DNA of 64,000 nt from Mannheimia haemolytica (GTDB taxonomy: Bacteria; Pseudomonadota; Gammaproteobacteria; Enterobacterales; Pasteurellaceae): positions 26,786 through 90,785 of the forward strand of contig NZ_SMAC01000009.1 of NCBI RefSeq assembly GCF_004342115.1, read 5' to 3'. The notes beneath the pieces were generated by a model. It made no database searches. It was not told the DNA's origin and saw only the letters and a program-made list of their open reading frames with translations. Below, in pieces: positions 23,044 through 32,466 of the stretch; within the stretch, counting starts at the first letter, position 1; each line of letters begins with the position of its first letter. Both the position numbers and the translations under genes were made by a program.

Positions 23044-23838
23044 ATGAAAAAGATACTCCTCTTAGTTCTTTTACTTACGCTTGCAACTCAAATAAAAGCA
23101 GATGAAGGTAATAACACACAGGTTTGTGCTGAGCAACAACATCAAATTATTGCTCATTACTTTAAGATTTCTCAAGAGAAACTTTCTGCTCGTACTTTAG
23201 CTTCTGCCTGTAAAACAGCTCCTAACAATTCAACGGAAACCTTAGTGAGTTATGCGGTAATAGAGCCTAAATACAGCAAAGAAAATTATCAAAACGACGA
23301 AAACACACCTAAGTGGACGCTTTTTGTTGCTCGTGTGAATGATAATGCGATATTGCAATCGTGGGAGCAGGATATGGAGATCGATGCCTCTATCGATGTG
23401 AATGCAGATAGTCTTAAAATTGATACCGCCCGTTATATTCTAAACGACAAAGTAAGAGCTTTCGGCGTGAGGTTTAATAATGCTGCTCGTGGTCCAAGTG
23501 CTCCTGAGTATTCTGCAAATGATCATTTGATGTTATTTGTGCCGGAAAAAGAAAAGTTAAAACTTGTTTTTGATTACCCGATGACTTTTTGGTCTATTTT
23601 AGATGATAAAGAAACCAAAACGGAAACGACAAACTTGGTATTGCAAATGGATAACAAACAGACCAACGGCTTCAATGATATCATTGTAAAAGCGGATATT
23701 ACTCAAAATATCTGGAGTACAGGGTTTTATGATATAGGTAGAGAGTTGAAATCAGAAAATACTCGCCAAGAAAAAGTGCGATTAAAATATAATGGTGACC
23801 GTTACACCGTGGTAGAAAAAGCAGAATGGCTTCATTAA
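23044..23838 (+). CDS. Hypothetical periplasmic protein
   Basis: A 264-residue protein that I do not recognise. A clear signal peptide (MKKILLLVLLLTLATQIKA, residues 1-19) sends it to the periplasm. The mature part is polar with no further membrane helix. It has two Cys (residues about 28 and 59) that could form a disulfide, and alternating charged and aromatic residues suggest mostly beta structure (for example YTVVEKAEW at the end). It stands alone: an uptake-type hairpin ends the gene before it, and another lies directly behind it. No operon partner helps to assign a role. Confidence 0.7.
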   Translation: MKKILLLVLLLTLATQIKADEGNNTQVCAEQQHQIIAHYFKISQEKLSARTLASACKTAPNNSTETLVSYAVIEPKYSKENYQNDENTPKWTLFVARVNDNAILQSWEQDMEIDASIDVNADSLKIDTARYILNDKVRAFGVRFNNAARGPSAPEYSANDHLMLFVPEKEKLKLVFDYPMTFWSILDDKETKTETTNLVLQMDNKQTNGFNDIIVKADITQNIWSTGFYDIGRELKSENTRQEKVRLKYNGDRYTVVEKAEWLH

Positions 23839-23855
23839 TTGCAAGTCGTTGAGAA

Positions 23856-23889
23856 AAAATCACCGCTTGTTACTACAAGCGGTGATTTT
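23856..23889. terminator. Perfect uptake-sequence hairpin, bidirectional terminator
   Basis: AAAATCACCGCTTGT (23856-23870) and its exact complement (23875-23889) form a 15-bp stem with loop TACT, with A-rich and T-rich flanks. It separates the convergent hypothetical gene and nanA. Confidence 0.85.
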
Positions 23890-23912
23890 CGTTTAGCCTT
23901 TTGCAACTTAAA

Positions 23913-24791
23913 TTACAAGAATTTAGCTTTTAACTGTTTGGTCACTTCTTTTTGTGCCGGAGTTTGTTCTTTCGTCATCGGCTCACGGCAGTAACCTGCT
24001 TGCACACCTTCTAACTCCAATAAGCCTTTGATGGTTTGGTATAAACCGTTGCCTAAAATGCCTTCGATTAAATCGTTGGTTACATTTTGGATTTCAAATG
24101 CTTCTTTGATTTTGCCTTGTTGGGCTAATTCAAAGATTTGTCTTGCACGAATACCGTTTACGTTGAAGGTTGAGCCGATTACACCGTCCACACCTAATAC
24201 CGTTGCCGGTAGCATCATTTCATCGAAACCTGCGTAGATTAAGTGGTTCGGGAACGCTTTGCGTAAACGCTCTAACAGGTAGAAATCGCCGGCAGTGAAT
24301 TTTACACCGATGATTTTTTCGTTTTCAAATAATTCAGCGAATTGGCTCACACCGATGTTTACGCCGGTTAAGAACGGAATGGAGTAAACAATCATTTTGT
24401 TGCCGGTTTCACGAATAATGGTTTCGTAGAAATTTTTGATTTCCGGGAAGCTGAATTTGTAGTAGAACGGTGTGACCGCAGATAAGCTGTCGTAGCCTAA
24501 TTCTGTGGCATATTTACCCAGTTCTACCGCCTCTTTTAAGTTTACGCTACCGACTTGGGCGATAAGGGCGATTTCATCTTTCGCTTCGTCTTTGGCAATG
24601 CGGAAAATTTCTTTTTTCTCTTCGGTAGAAAGCATAAAGTTTTCACCGGTTGAACCGCCGACATATAAACCGTCCACTTTCATTTTGTCGATGTTGTGGC
24701 GGATAATTTGGCGTAAGCCTTTTTCGTTGATGGTGCCGTCTTCGTTGAAAGAGACGAGTAACGCACTAAAAATACCTTTTAAGTTTTTCAT
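23913..24791 (-). CDS. nanA: N-acetylneuraminate lyase
   Basis: A 292-residue class I aldolase that splits sialic acid into N-acetylmannosamine and pyruvate in the cytoplasm. The Schiff-base Lys lies in [10 protein letters not shown] near residue 165, the catalytic Tyr in [13 protein letters not shown] near 136, and the family motif in [15 protein letters not shown] near 46. It is last in the nanE-nanK-nanA cluster, 24 bp after nanK. This enzyme starts the breakdown of host sialic acid. No sialic acid transporter is adjacent. Confidence 0.96.
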   Translation of the reverse strand: MKNLKGIFSALLVSFNEDGTINEKGLRQIIRHNIDKMKVDGLYVGGSTGENFMLSTEEKKEIFRIAKDEAKDEIALIAQVGSVNLKEAVELGKYATELGYDSLSAVTPFYYKFSFPEIKNFYETIIRETGNKMIVYSIPFLTGVNIGVSQFAELFENEKIIGVKFTAGDFYLLERLRKAFPNHLIYAGFDEMMLPATVLGVDGVIGSTFNVNGIRARQIFELAQQGKIKEAFEIQNVTNDLIEGILGNGLYQTIKGLLELEGVQAGYCREPMTKEQTPAQKEVTKQLKAKFL

Positions 24792-24815
24792 TTGGATCTC
24801 CGGAGTTAGAATTTG

Positions 24816-25718
24816 TTAAAGAGTAAAACCTTGATTAAGTTGGTTTTCCGCCCACCAAGCCGCACCGATTAAGCCGGCATCTTGCCCGGATAGAGCATTT
24901 TCCAATATGCAATGATATACGCTCGGCATTTCAGCTAAATAGTTGGACACCTGCGGTAAATACCCTTCCGCTAAGCCCACACTGCCACCTAACACCACTT
25001 TTTGTATATCTAAACTGATTTTTAAATCTGCAATTAAATTAGCAATCGCTTTTGCAGATTTTTGTACTAATTCGACCGCTTGTGGGTTGCCTTGGCGGAA
25101 TCGCTCGAACACCTCTTTCGGTGAACAAGGCTTTTCCCATTGGCTGGAAACTGCCTCTATTGCACGCCCTGCTGCGACTGCTTCGACACAGCCGACTCGT
25201 CCACAACCACAGAGAGGCCCGTTCGGATCGGCTAGAGTATGCCCGATATGTCCTGCAATGCCGTTACTGCCGATTTGCAGTTCGCCGTTTAAAATAATGC
25301 CGCCGCCTACGCCGGTGGAAACGGTAATAAATACAAAATTTTTGACCGCTTGTTGGTCTTCATTTAAATATTCGGCACACACCGCCGCTTGCACGTCATT
25401 TAATAATGCAATCGGCTTATCGGTATGTTTTTCAATGCTTTGTTTCAACGGAAATTCTGCCAATCCGCCTAAATTTTTAGGATTTAATGCGGTAAGCACC
25501 CCTTTATTGATAATGCCTGTTGAGGCAACTGCCACAAAATCAAATTGCCCTTGATAATGTTGCATTATCTCACCAATCGCTTGATGCAAACTGCCTGCCT
25601 GATCAGCTTGTGGTTTATCAGTCGGGGTCTGAATTTGTTGGCGTTGTGACACTTGATTGTGTTGCACAATTGCCGTGGCAATTTTCGTGCCACCGATGTC
25701 TATTGCTAAACAACGCAT
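24816..25718 (-). CDS. nanK: N-acetylmannosamine kinase (ROK family)
   Basis: A 300-residue sugar kinase that phosphorylates N-acetylmannosamine, the product of NanA. The phosphate-binding motif is LAIDIGGTKIATAI at residues 4-17. The ROK signature with zinc-binding Cys residues is CGCGRVGCVEA near 170, and the catalytic Asp lies in ALLNDVQAA near 106. It lies 9 bp after nanE and 24 bp before nanA, which fixes its role within the ROK family. Confidence 0.92.
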   Translation of the reverse strand: MRCLAIDIGGTKIATAIVQHNQVSQRQQIQTPTDKPQADQAGSLHQAIGEIMQHYQGQFDFVAVASTGIINKGVLTALNPKNLGGLAEFPLKQSIEKHTDKPIALLNDVQAAVCAEYLNEDQQAVKNFVFITVSTGVGGGIILNGELQIGSNGIAGHIGHTLADPNGPLCGCGRVGCVEAVAAGRAIEAVSSQWEKPCSPKEVFERFRQGNPQAVELVQKSAKAIANLIADLKISLDIQKVVLGGSVGLAEGYLPQVSNYLAEMPSVYHCILENALSGQDAGLIGAAWWAENQLNQGFTL

Positions 25719-25727
25719 AAGCAGCTC

Positions 25728-26417
25728 CTATTTTTGAGCCGATTTTACAGAGTCGGCAAACCAGCTCACAATATGCTCTAAGCGGGTCAATGCCGATCCA
25801 ACGGTAACGTAATCCGCCCCGATTTCAATCGCCGTTTTTGCCAGTTCAGGCGTGTTGTAGCGACCTTCCGCCATAACATTACAGCCGGCAGCTTTTAAAT
25901 CTTTCACTAATTGATAGTCCGGCTCATCAGGCACTTCGCCACCGGTGTAGCCAGACATTGTACTACCCACAATATCAAAGCCTAATTGTTGGCAATGTAA
26001 ACCTTCTTCAAGGGTGGAGCAATCCGCCATTGCCAAGCAACCTTTTTCGTGAATGCGTTTTACCGCCTCTTCAATGCTGACCGGGCGGGTGCGGAATGTG
26101 CCGTCCACCGCAATAATATCGGCACCGGCTTCGGCTAAGGCATCAATATCTTCTAAAAATGGCGTAATACGCACAGGGGAATCTGGCAAATCACGTTTTA
26201 CAATGCCGATAATCGGCACATTCACTGCCGCACGAGCGGCTTTTAAATTATCGACACCTTCAATGCGAATGCCTTTAGCACCACCAATCACAGAGGCTGC
26301 TGCCATTGCGGCGACAATTTCAGGTTTATCCATGGGGCCGTCATCAACCGGTTGGCAGGAGGCAATCAGCCCGTTTTGAATTTGACTTAAAATAGAATCA
26401 CGAGATAGTGTTGACAT
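25728..26417 (-). CDS. nanE: N-acetylmannosamine-6-phosphate 2-epimerase
   Basis: A 229-residue TIM-barrel enzyme that converts ManNAc-6-phosphate to GlcNAc-6-phosphate, feeding sialic acid carbon into amino sugar catabolism. The N-terminal [20 protein letters not shown], the [14 protein letters not shown] segment and [13 protein letters not shown] near the C-terminus are family motifs. It is first in the nan cluster. A CRP-type palindrome lies 114 bases upstream. Confidence 0.95.
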   Translation of the reverse strand: MSTLSRDSILSQIQNGLIASCQPVDDGPMDKPEIVAAMAAASVIGGAKGIRIEGVDNLKAARAAVNVPIIGIVKRDLPDSPVRITPFLEDIDALAEAGADIIAVDGTFRTRPVSIEEAVKRIHEKGCLAMADCSTLEEGLHCQQLGFDIVGSTMSGYTGGEVPDEPDYQLVKDLKAAGCNVMAEGRYNTPELAKTAIEIGADYVTVGSALTRLEHIVSWFADSVKSAQK

Positions 26418-26530
26418 AACAGTTCCTTTTTTATGTTCAAAAGGTAGTCAATGGACTAGATTTTGTTTGTGAAGAAATACTCCAAATAATTATAATTTAA
26501 TAAATTTTTACTACAAACAGAAAAATAAAA

Positions 26531-26552
26531 AAATGTGAGCTAAGTCTCATTT
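26531..26552. promoter_or_regulatory. CRP-type site upstream of nanE
   Basis: The core TGTGAGCTAAGTCTCA has one perfect and one near-perfect half and is flanked by AAA and TTT as in strong CRP sites. It lies in the nanE-selC gap. CRP is known to activate the Haemophilus nan genes, together with SiaR. Confidence 0.65.
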
Positions 26553-26590
26553 TTTATCAAAACGGAAAGAGAGAATGTGGCAGAAATGCA

Positions 26591-26617
26591 AAAAGCCGTT
26601 AAAGATTAACGGCTTTT
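26591..26617 (-). terminator. Terminator of the selenocysteine tRNA gene
   Basis: AAAGCCGTTAA (26592-26602) pairs with TTAACGGCTTT (26606-26616) around a 3-base loop. Read on the minus strand it begins seven bases after the tRNA CCA end and is followed by a T-run. Confidence 0.85.
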
Positions 26618-26623
26618 GAAATG

Positions 26624-26718
26624 TGGCGGAAGTGCATGGGAGTTGAACCCACCCGAGAACGCTGGCGTCCTCAACAGGATTTGAAGTCCTGCCACCTCAC
26701 CGGAGATGACGCACTTCC
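26624..26718 (-). tRNA. selC: Selenocysteine tRNA (anticodon TCA)
   Basis: A 95-base tRNA including an encoded CCA. The acceptor stem is eight pairs (GGAAGTGC with GCACTTCC), one longer than in ordinary tRNAs and diagnostic of bacterial tRNA-Sec. The anticodon loop reads CTTCAAA with TCA, which decodes UGA. A long variable arm (GTTGAGGACGCCAGCGTTCTC region) and the D-arm CTCCGGTGAGG match E. coli selC. It lies divergently beside selA, so the window carries tRNA, selA and selB together. selD is not in this window. Confidence 0.95.
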
Positions 26719-26785
26719 GAAAAATTGGCAATATTGTACTTTATTTATTAGAATTGTCCAAAATATTCTCTCAATCATTCACATT

Positions 26786-28168
26786 ATGCAACAACTATTT
26801 CGCCAAATTCCCTCGCTCGACCTCTTGTTGAAAAAGCCACAAGCGGTCGAATTATGCCAAAAATTTGCATATTCCAGCGTGGCTGAACAAGCTAGGAGTT
26901 TGCTTACTCAAGCACGTCAATTTATTTCCCAACAGCAAGCCTTGCCGGATTTTATTGCCGATGAAAACCTGTTTTTTATAAGGCTGGAACAAAAAGTGCA
27001 AGCGTTGAGTGAGGTGAAAATCCGTTCCGTGTTCAACTTAACCGGTACGGTGTTACACACCAACTTAGGGCGTGGGTTGTGGTCGGAAAAGGCGATACAG
27101 GCAGCAACCAACGCAATGCGAAACAATGTGGCGTTGGAATTTGATATTGAAGCAGGCAAGCGCTCGCACCGAGATAACTACATTTCCGAGTTGTTGCAAA
27201 TACTTACCGGAGCGGAGGCCGCTTGCATTGTGAATAATAATGCGGCAGCGGTGTTGTTGATGTTAGCAACCTTCGCACAAGGCAAGGAAGTCATCGTTTC
27301 CCGTGGCGAGCTGGTGGAAATTGGCGGGGCATTCCGCATTCCGGATATTATGGCTCAAGCCGGTTGCAAATTGGTGGAAGTTGGTACGACTAATCGCACT
27401 CATTTAAAGGATTATCGCAACGCGATCACCGAAAATACCGCCTTTTTAATGAAAGTTCACACCAGTAACTACCACATTGAGGGGTTCACCAGTTCAGCGT
27501 CGGAAGAGGAATTGGTGGCTCTCGGTAAAGAGTTTAACCTGCCTGTGATTACCGACTTAGGCAGTGGTTCGCTAACTGATATGCAAGCTCTTAATTTGCC
27601 TGCTGAGCCAAAGGTTCAGCAAAAAGTAGCGGCTGGGGTAGATTTGGTTTCCTTCTCGGGCGATAAATTATTAGGCGGGCCGCAAGCCGGCATTATTGTC
27701 GGTAGCCAAGCGATGATTAGCCAACTGCAACAACACCCGCTAAAACGGGTGCTACGTTGCGATAAAGTGATTTTATCGGCACTTGAGGCAACGCTACGCC
27801 ACTACTTATTTCCGGAGCAATTAACCGATAACTTGCCGACTCTTCATTTACTCACTCAACCGCTTGAAACCTTGCAACACAAAGCAGAGCGATTAAAACA
27901 GGCACTACACAAGCGGTTAAATTCTGCTTATATTTTGCAAATTGAGCCAAGCCTCGCTCAAATCGGCAGCGGTGCGTTACCCACAGAAACCTTACCTTCG
28001 GTGGCAGTGACTATTTCCGCTGAAAAACAGAGCGATTTAATTGCATTGGAACAACAATTTAAAACCTACCCAAGCCCGATTATCGGGCGTTTTGCTCAGC
28101 AGAAATTTTGGTTAGATTTACGCTCGGTCGTGGAGTTTGATAAGTTGATTGAGATGTTGGAATATTAA
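26786..28168 (+). CDS. selA: L-seryl-tRNA(Sec) selenium transferase
   Basis: A 461-residue PLP enzyme (E. coli 463) that converts Ser-tRNA-Sec to Sec-tRNA-Sec using selenophosphate. The PLP Lys lies in [15 protein letters not shown] near residue 295. Other family blocks are [14 protein letters not shown] near 80 and [14 protein letters not shown] near 225. The frame is open from inside the tRNA gene, but the Met at 26786 gives the family N-terminus ([15 protein letters not shown]). The ribosome binding site there is weak. An uptake sequence lies within codons near 26840. Confidence 0.95.
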   Translation: MQQLFRQIPSLDLLLKKPQAVELCQKFAYSSVAEQARSLLTQARQFISQQQALPDFIADENLFFIRLEQKVQALSEVKIRSVFNLTGTVLHTNLGRGLWSEKAIQAATNAMRNNVALEFDIEAGKRSHRDNYISELLQILTGAEAACIVNNNAAAVLLMLATFAQGKEVIVSRGELVEIGGAFRIPDIMAQAGCKLVEVGTTNRTHLKDYRNAITENTAFLMKVHTSNYHIEGFTSSASEEELVALGKEFNLPVITDLGSGSLTDMQALNLPAEPKVQQKVAAGVDLVSFSGDKLLGGPQAGIIVGSQAMISQLQQHPLKRVLRCDKVILSALEATLRHYLFPEQLTDNLPTLHLLTQPLETLQHKAERLKQALHKRLNSAYILQIEPSLAQIGSGALPTETLPSVAVTISAEKQSDLIALEQQFKTYPSPIIGRFAQQKFWLDLRSVVEFDKLIEMLEY

Positions 28169-28173
28169 TTTTG

Positions 28174-28196
28174 GTAGGGCAGACTGTGCCTGTCCG
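28174..28196. repeat. Single REP-like palindrome after selA
   Basis: A unit starting GTAGGGCAG and ending TGTCCG, with a small internal stem. It matches the arms of the REP pair at 35264-35332 with a few changes. It lies five bases after the selA stop. Confidence 0.55.
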
Positions 28197-28225
28197 ATTA
28201 TTTAGAATAAGATAAAGGAATCCTT

Positions 28226-28858
28226 ATGGATCTGCACCACATTCGAGAAGATTACACCAAAAAAGTGCTTTCAATCCGAGATTGTCACTCAAACCCAATC
28301 ACCCAATTTGAACAATGGTTGAGTGAGTCAATCAATGCCAAAGTTAATGAGCCGACAGCAATGAATATTGCTACCGTTGCAGCAAACGGGCGACCAAGTA
28401 GCCGAATGGTGCTGTTGAAAGAGGTAAATTCACAAGGCTTTGTGTTCTTTACCAATTATCAAAGCCGTAAAGGGCGGGAAATTGCCGATAATCCTTTTGG
28501 ATGTTTAACCTTCTTTTGGGCAGAATTACAACGTCAAGTGCGGATTGAAGGGAAAATAGCAAAAATTCCAGAGGCAGAATCCGATGCCTATTTTGACTCT
28601 CGTCCTTACACCAGCCGTTTGGGGGCTTGGGCGAGCGAGCAGAGTCAGCCTATCGAAAACTACAAGGCTTTGTTGCTAAAATCAGCTCAATTTGCATTGA
28701 AATATCCACTTTCAGTGCCTCGCCCACCGCATTGGGGTGGCTATATTCTGATTCCCGACAGTATTGAACTCTGGCAAGGCAGAAGTAGCCGGCTACACGA
28801 CCGCATTCATTACTGGTTGGAAAATAATGAGTGGAAAAAAGAGCGGTTATCGCCTTAA
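28226..28858 (+). CDS. pdxH: Pyridoxamine 5'-phosphate oxidase
   Basis: A 210-residue FMN enzyme (E. coli 218) that oxidises pyridoxine or pyridoxamine phosphate to pyridoxal phosphate. Conserved segments are [20 protein letters not shown] near residue 47, [13 protein letters not shown] near 75, and the C-terminal [20 protein letters not shown] with RLHDR. It lies between selA and the small gene pair before selB on the same strand. SelA needs PLP, which gives a loose functional link, but the placement may be chance. AAGGAAT precedes the start. Confidence 0.95.
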   Translation: MDLHHIREDYTKKVLSIRDCHSNPITQFEQWLSESINAKVNEPTAMNIATVAANGRPSSRMVLLKEVNSQGFVFFTNYQSRKGREIADNPFGCLTFFWAELQRQVRIEGKIAKIPEAESDAYFDSRPYTSRLGAWASEQSQPIENYKALLLKSAQFALKYPLSVPRPPHWGGYILIPDSIELWQGRSSRLHDRIHYWLENNEWKKERLSP

Positions 28859-28926
28859 ATACACTCCTTGAACTTTAGTTTTATCAGGTTACAATATTGA
28901 ATAATCTAAGTTTGTAAGGGGGAAAT

Positions 28927-29103
28927 ATGGAACTCATACTCGCACAAGATTTAGCAAAATTACGCACAGATAAGCCACAAAGTTTTTATACTAATGATGA
29001 ACTTGATTTATTACATCAATTAGAAAATGGCTTAATTGAAACTAAATCCCACGCTCAGGTGATGGAAGATTTACGCAAAAAATTGGGAATCACGGAAAAA
29101 TGA
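28927..29103 (+). CDS. Putative antitoxin of a RelE/ParE-type pair
   Basis: A 58-residue protein (MELILAQDLAKLRTDK to KLGITEK) whose stop overlaps the start of the toxin-like gene by four bases (ATGA). AAGGGGG precedes its start. The C-terminal half (SHAQVMEDLRKKLGI) resembles the helical end of several short antitoxins that neutralise RelE-type toxins. It has no clear DNA-binding motif that I can name. Identification rests on size, overlap and partner. Confidence 0.7.
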   Translation: MELILAQDLAKLRTDKPQSFYTNDELDLLHQLENGLIETKSHAQVMEDLRKKLGITEK

Positions 29104-29396
29104 TGAAGTTTGATTACAATATTGTTTGGCTACAGAAAGCAGAAATAAAATTGTTTTATCAAGCAGATTATATATTACAACAATCCCAAAACCCGATTAT
29201 TGCAGAACAATTTTATGATGCAATAAAAAGTGAAGTGGATAAACTTTCCTTTACTGCCGATGTTTATCGACTTCGCAAGAAAAAAGAAATTCCCATTTTA
29301 AACGGTAAGTACCAAGTAAAGTTCCTGATTGGTCAGGAAAATGTCTATATTGTAGATTTTAAATCTGCTCGCCAGAATAGTTACTCATTTTTATAA
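29100..29396 (+). CDS. RelE/ParE superfamily toxin
   Basis: A 98-residue (or 97 if the second Met is used) basic protein. It has the RelE/ParE pattern: an N-terminal helix pair (WLQKAEIKLFYQADYI and AEQFYDAIKSEVDKLS), a central YRLRKKKEIPIL strand, and C-terminal strands YQVKFLIGQENVYIVDFKSARQ. Members cleave ribosome-bound mRNA or poison gyrase, and which applies here is unknown. It is translationally coupled to the antitoxin and ends 9 bases before selB. Both genes sit inside the selA-selB transcription unit. Confidence 0.75.
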   Translation: MMKFDYNIVWLQKAEIKLFYQADYILQQSQNPIIAEQFYDAIKSEVDKLSFTADVYRLRKKKEIPILNGKYQVKFLIGQENVYIVDFKSARQNSYSFL

Positions 29397-29405
29397 GGAC
29401 TATCA

Positions 29406-31253
29406 ATGATCATCTGCACCGCCGGTCACGTTGACCACGGCAAAACATCGCTTTTACAAGCCTTAACCGGCACTAACACCGCCCATTTGCCCGAAGAACA
29501 AAAACGTGGGCTAACCATTGATTTGGGCTATGCCTATTTACCGATTGAGAACGATATTTTAGGGTTTATTGATGTGCCGGGTCATCAGCGTTTTTTATCT
29601 AATATGCTGGCAGGGCTTGGCGGCATTCAACACGCCCTGTTGGTGATTTCTGCCGAAGAAGGGATTAAGCCACAAACCGAAGAGCATTTGGATATTCTCC
29701 ACCTGCTGAATTTCCAGCATATTATGATTGTGATTACTAAGGCAGATCGGGCGGAAGAAACTCAAATCAGCCACTTAATTGAGCAAGTGAAAACAAGCTA
29801 TCCGTTTTTAGCGGAAGCAAAAACCTTTGTTACTTCGGCAAAAACGCAGCAAGGGATTGAAGAATTAAAAGCACATTTAATTCAATTAAATCAACAACAT
29901 ACCCAAACCCATAAACCGTTCCGTTATGCGATTGACCGTGTGTTTAATGTGAAAGGAGCAGGGTTGGTCGTTACCGGCACAACGGTGGCGGGAAAAGTGA
30001 GCGTTGGCTCTGAGTTATTTTTGTCGAATGGTAAAAAAGTGCGGGTCAAAGCGATTCACGCCCAAAATACGCCTTCGGAAACGGGAGTGGCAGGGCAACG
30101 TTTGGCGTTAAATATCGCTAACGTGGAAAAAGAGGAAATCAAGCGAGGCGATTGGATTACCGAGCTTGAGCCGAAATTTGCCACCGATCGCATTACGGTT
30201 CAACTCACTGCCAATCAAGCCTTCAAAGAAAACAGCATTGTGCATCTTTACCATTTTGCTTCGCACATTACCGGCAAATTGAATTTGCTTGAGGGGCAAC
30301 AAGCGGTCAAAAATCAGCAATTTTTTGCAGAAGTGATTTTAGATGAACCACTTCATATTGCCGTTGGTGATAAGTTGATCATCCGCAGCGGTGATGACAG
30401 CCTAACGTTAGCCGGAGCGGAGGTGCTGGAAATTCACTCACCAAAACGGCATAAACGTACCGAAGCCCGTTTAGCTTTGGTAAAAAATTTAGCAAAAACC
30501 ACCGCTTGTAATGACTTTGCGACACGCCTTGATCTCTATCTGCAAAACAGAGCGATGGATTTATCCTTGCTGTTATGGGCGGAGCAATGTTTTGCAGAGG
30601 ATATTGCAAAACTGGGGTTTGATGTCTCGTCTAAATGGTTATTTAATTCGGATTTTAAAGCCCAAGCCCAGCAACGGGTGTTGGAAAAAATGGCAGAATA
30701 CCACCTGCAACATCAAGATCAAATCGGCGTGACCAAAGCTCGTTTATATCGCATAGCGTTATTGGATTTGCCTGAAAACTTGGCAAATCAATTTATTGAG
30801 GATTTGGTGGAGCAAAAAGCCTTGGTCAATAGTCGTGGTTGGTTACATTTGCCGGAACATCGAATCGAATTGAACGCCGATGAATTGCAAATTTGGCAAC
30901 AAATTCGACCGCTGTTTGAGGCAACCAATCAAGCTCTTTGGGTGAGGGATATTGCAAGCCAGCTCTCGATTGATGAAACCCAAATGCGGAATTTGCTGTA
31001 TAAAGTCGGGAAATTGGGCTATTTAATCCCAATCGTCAAAGATAGATTTTTATTAAGCGAACAAATCGGGCAATTTGCAACGTTAATTAAAGATTTTATC
31101 GCCCAAAACGGCAGCATTTCGGTGAACCAGTTGCGAGATGAGTTGCAGTATGGGCGAAAATTGACGGTACAATTAATTGAATATTTTGATCGTAGCGGTT
31201 TTTTAAGACGAAAAGGCGATGTGCATTTGTTAAGAGATAGTGAAACATTTTAG
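29406..31253 (+). CDS. selB: Selenocysteine-specific elongation factor SelB
   Basis: A 615-residue GTPase (E. coli 614) that brings Sec-tRNA to UGA codons marked by a SECIS hairpin. The G1 motif is GHVDHGKTSLLQ at residues 6-17 and G3 is DVPGHQRF near 57. An EF-Tu-like core is followed by the C-terminal winged-helix domains (about residues 380-615) that bind SECIS RNA. It lies directly after the toxin gene, separated from selA by pdxH and the small pair. Confidence 0.96.
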   Translation: MIICTAGHVDHGKTSLLQALTGTNTAHLPEEQKRGLTIDLGYAYLPIENDILGFIDVPGHQRFLSNMLAGLGGIQHALLVISAEEGIKPQTEEHLDILHLLNFQHIMIVITKADRAEETQISHLIEQVKTSYPFLAEAKTFVTSAKTQQGIEELKAHLIQLNQQHTQTHKPFRYAIDRVFNVKGAGLVVTGTTVAGKVSVGSELFLSNGKKVRVKAIHAQNTPSETGVAGQRLALNIANVEKEEIKRGDWITELEPKFATDRITVQLTANQAFKENSIVHLYHFASHITGKLNLLEGQQAVKNQQFFAEVILDEPLHIAVGDKLIIRSGDDSLTLAGAEVLEIHSPKRHKRTEARLALVKNLAKTTACNDFATRLDLYLQNRAMDLSLLLWAEQCFAEDIAKLGFDVSSKWLFNSDFKAQAQQRVLEKMAEYHLQHQDQIGVTKARLYRIALLDLPENLANQFIEDLVEQKALVNSRGWLHLPEHRIELNADELQIWQQIRPLFEATNQALWVRDIASQLSIDETQMRNLLYKVGKLGYLIPIVKDRFLLSEQIGQFATLIKDFIAQNGSISVNQLRDELQYGRKLTVQLIEYFDRSGFLRRKGDVHLLRDSETF

Positions 31254-31330
31254 CTTGTGGCATTAGGCATAGATTTTTTTATGCGAAAAAATAAATTTAC
31301 TAATTATAAAATCTATGCTAAAAACAAGCT
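31252..31330. repeat. Long composite stem-loop after selB
   Basis: AGCTTGT (31252-31258) pairs with ACAAGCT (31324-31330), and GCATAGATTTT (31267-31277) pairs with AAAATCTATGC (31308-31318). Between them is a 30-base AT-rich loop. It overlaps the last bases of selB and probably terminates or protects its mRNA. Confidence 0.55.
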
Positions 31331-31436
31331 CTAAGAGGCAAATGCAACTCAAAGAAGTTTTGTATCTCTTGTAGTGTGAGCAGTGGCTCAAAACAATAAA
31401 TCTTTGTTTTCTGATCCTTAATTTTAGGAGTTAAAA

Positions 31437-32399
31437 ATGAAAAAATTAGTCAAACTTTCTTTCCTTGCAAGCCTTGTGATGGGAACAGCATCTGTTCAAG
31501 CGGCTGAAACATTTGTGACTATCGGAACAGGCGGTCAAACCGGTGTTTATTATGTTGTGGGTCAATCTATTTGCCAATTAGTAAACCGTGATTCAGCAAA
31601 AACAGGTTTAAAATGTAACGCTCCTTCAACAGGGGCATCGGTTGCAAACTTAAATGCGATTGCAGCAAAAGAAATGGATATGGGGATTGCACAATCAGAC
31701 TGGCAATACCACGCCTATAACGGCTCAAGCTCATTTGAAGGTAAGAAAAACGATAAAATTCGTGCCATTTTCTCGCTTCACCCGGAACCGTTTACAGTAA
31801 TGGCTCGTACCGATTCAGGCATTAAATCGTTCGATGATTTAAAAGCAAAACGTGTAAACGTGGGCGACCCGGGTTCCGGTACTCGTGCAACAATGAACGT
31901 GATTTTAGCGGCAAAAGGCTGGACGGATAAAGATTTCAAAGTGGCTTCTGAATTGAAACCGGCAGAAATGGCATCTGTAATGTGTGATAACAACTTAGAT
32001 GCCATCACTTATAACGTAGGTCACCCGAATGGTGCGTTAAAAGAAGCAGCCGCTTCTTGCGATGCGAAATTAGTGCCGGTAACCGGCCCTGAAATTGATA
32101 AATTAGTGGCAGATCACTCATATTATGCCAAAGCTACGATTCCGGGCGGTTTATATAAAGGTTCGGATGAGCCGACAGAAACCTTCGGTGTATATGCAAC
32201 GTTAGTGACTTCTGCCGATGTGGATGCAGATAAAGTGTACAATGTAACCAAAGCGGTATTTGATAACTTCGACCGTTTCAAACGTTTACATCCGGCGTTT
32301 GAACACTTAAAACAAGAAGAGATGATCAAAAACGCCCTTTCTGCTCCGTTACACGAAGGTGCAATTCGTTACTATAAAGAGAAAGGTTGGATTAAGTAA
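31437..32399 (+). CDS. TRAP transporter substrate-binding protein, TAXI family
   Basis: A 320-residue periplasmic protein with a signal peptide ending VQA near residue 22. The start of the mature protein, FVTIGTGGQTGVYYVVGQSI, is the defining TAXI-family motif. Other family blocks are CNAPSTGASVANLNAI and VNVGDPGSGTRATMNVI. It feeds the fused TRAP permease encoded 200 bp downstream. The ligand is unknown; glutamate and other carboxylates are known for relatives. A terminator and an inverted repeat in the gap suggest that it is made in excess over the permease. Confidence 0.9.
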   Translation: MKKLVKLSFLASLVMGTASVQAAETFVTIGTGGQTGVYYVVGQSICQLVNRDSAKTGLKCNAPSTGASVANLNAIAAKEMDMGIAQSDWQYHAYNGSSSFEGKKNDKIRAIFSLHPEPFTVMARTDSGIKSFDDLKAKRVNVGDPGSGTRATMNVILAAKGWTDKDFKVASELKPAEMASVMCDNNLDAITYNVGHPNGALKEAAASCDAKLVPVTGPEIDKLVADHSYYAKATIPGGLYKGSDEPTETFGVYATLVTSADVDADKVYNVTKAVFDNFDRFKRLHPAFEHLKQEEMIKNALSAPLHEGAIRYYKEKGWIK

Positions 32400-32426
32400 T
32401 ATTTCCTTTCTGTAATTTGATTCAAT

Positions 32427-32463
32427 CAGCACGTTTTTTAGCGTGCTGGTTTTTTGCTTTTTT
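32427..32463 (+). terminator. Terminator/attenuator after the TAXI binding-protein gene
   Basis: CAGCACG (32427-32433) pairs with CGTGCTG (32442-32448), followed by GTTTTTTGCTTTTTT. It likely stops most transcripts before the permease gene. Confidence 0.75.
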
Positions 32464-32466
32464 GAA

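Noticed and set aside
26621..26785. selA reading frame extended upstream through the tRNA gene
   Set aside because: The extra 55 codons overlap tRNA-Sec on the other strand and have no homology. The Met at 26786 matches the SelA N-terminus.
26575..28168. In-frame TGA selenoprotein candidates suggested by the sel genes
   Set aside because: No intact gene in the window has an in-frame TGA with flanking homology. The TGA at 60575 lies in an already broken pseudogene.
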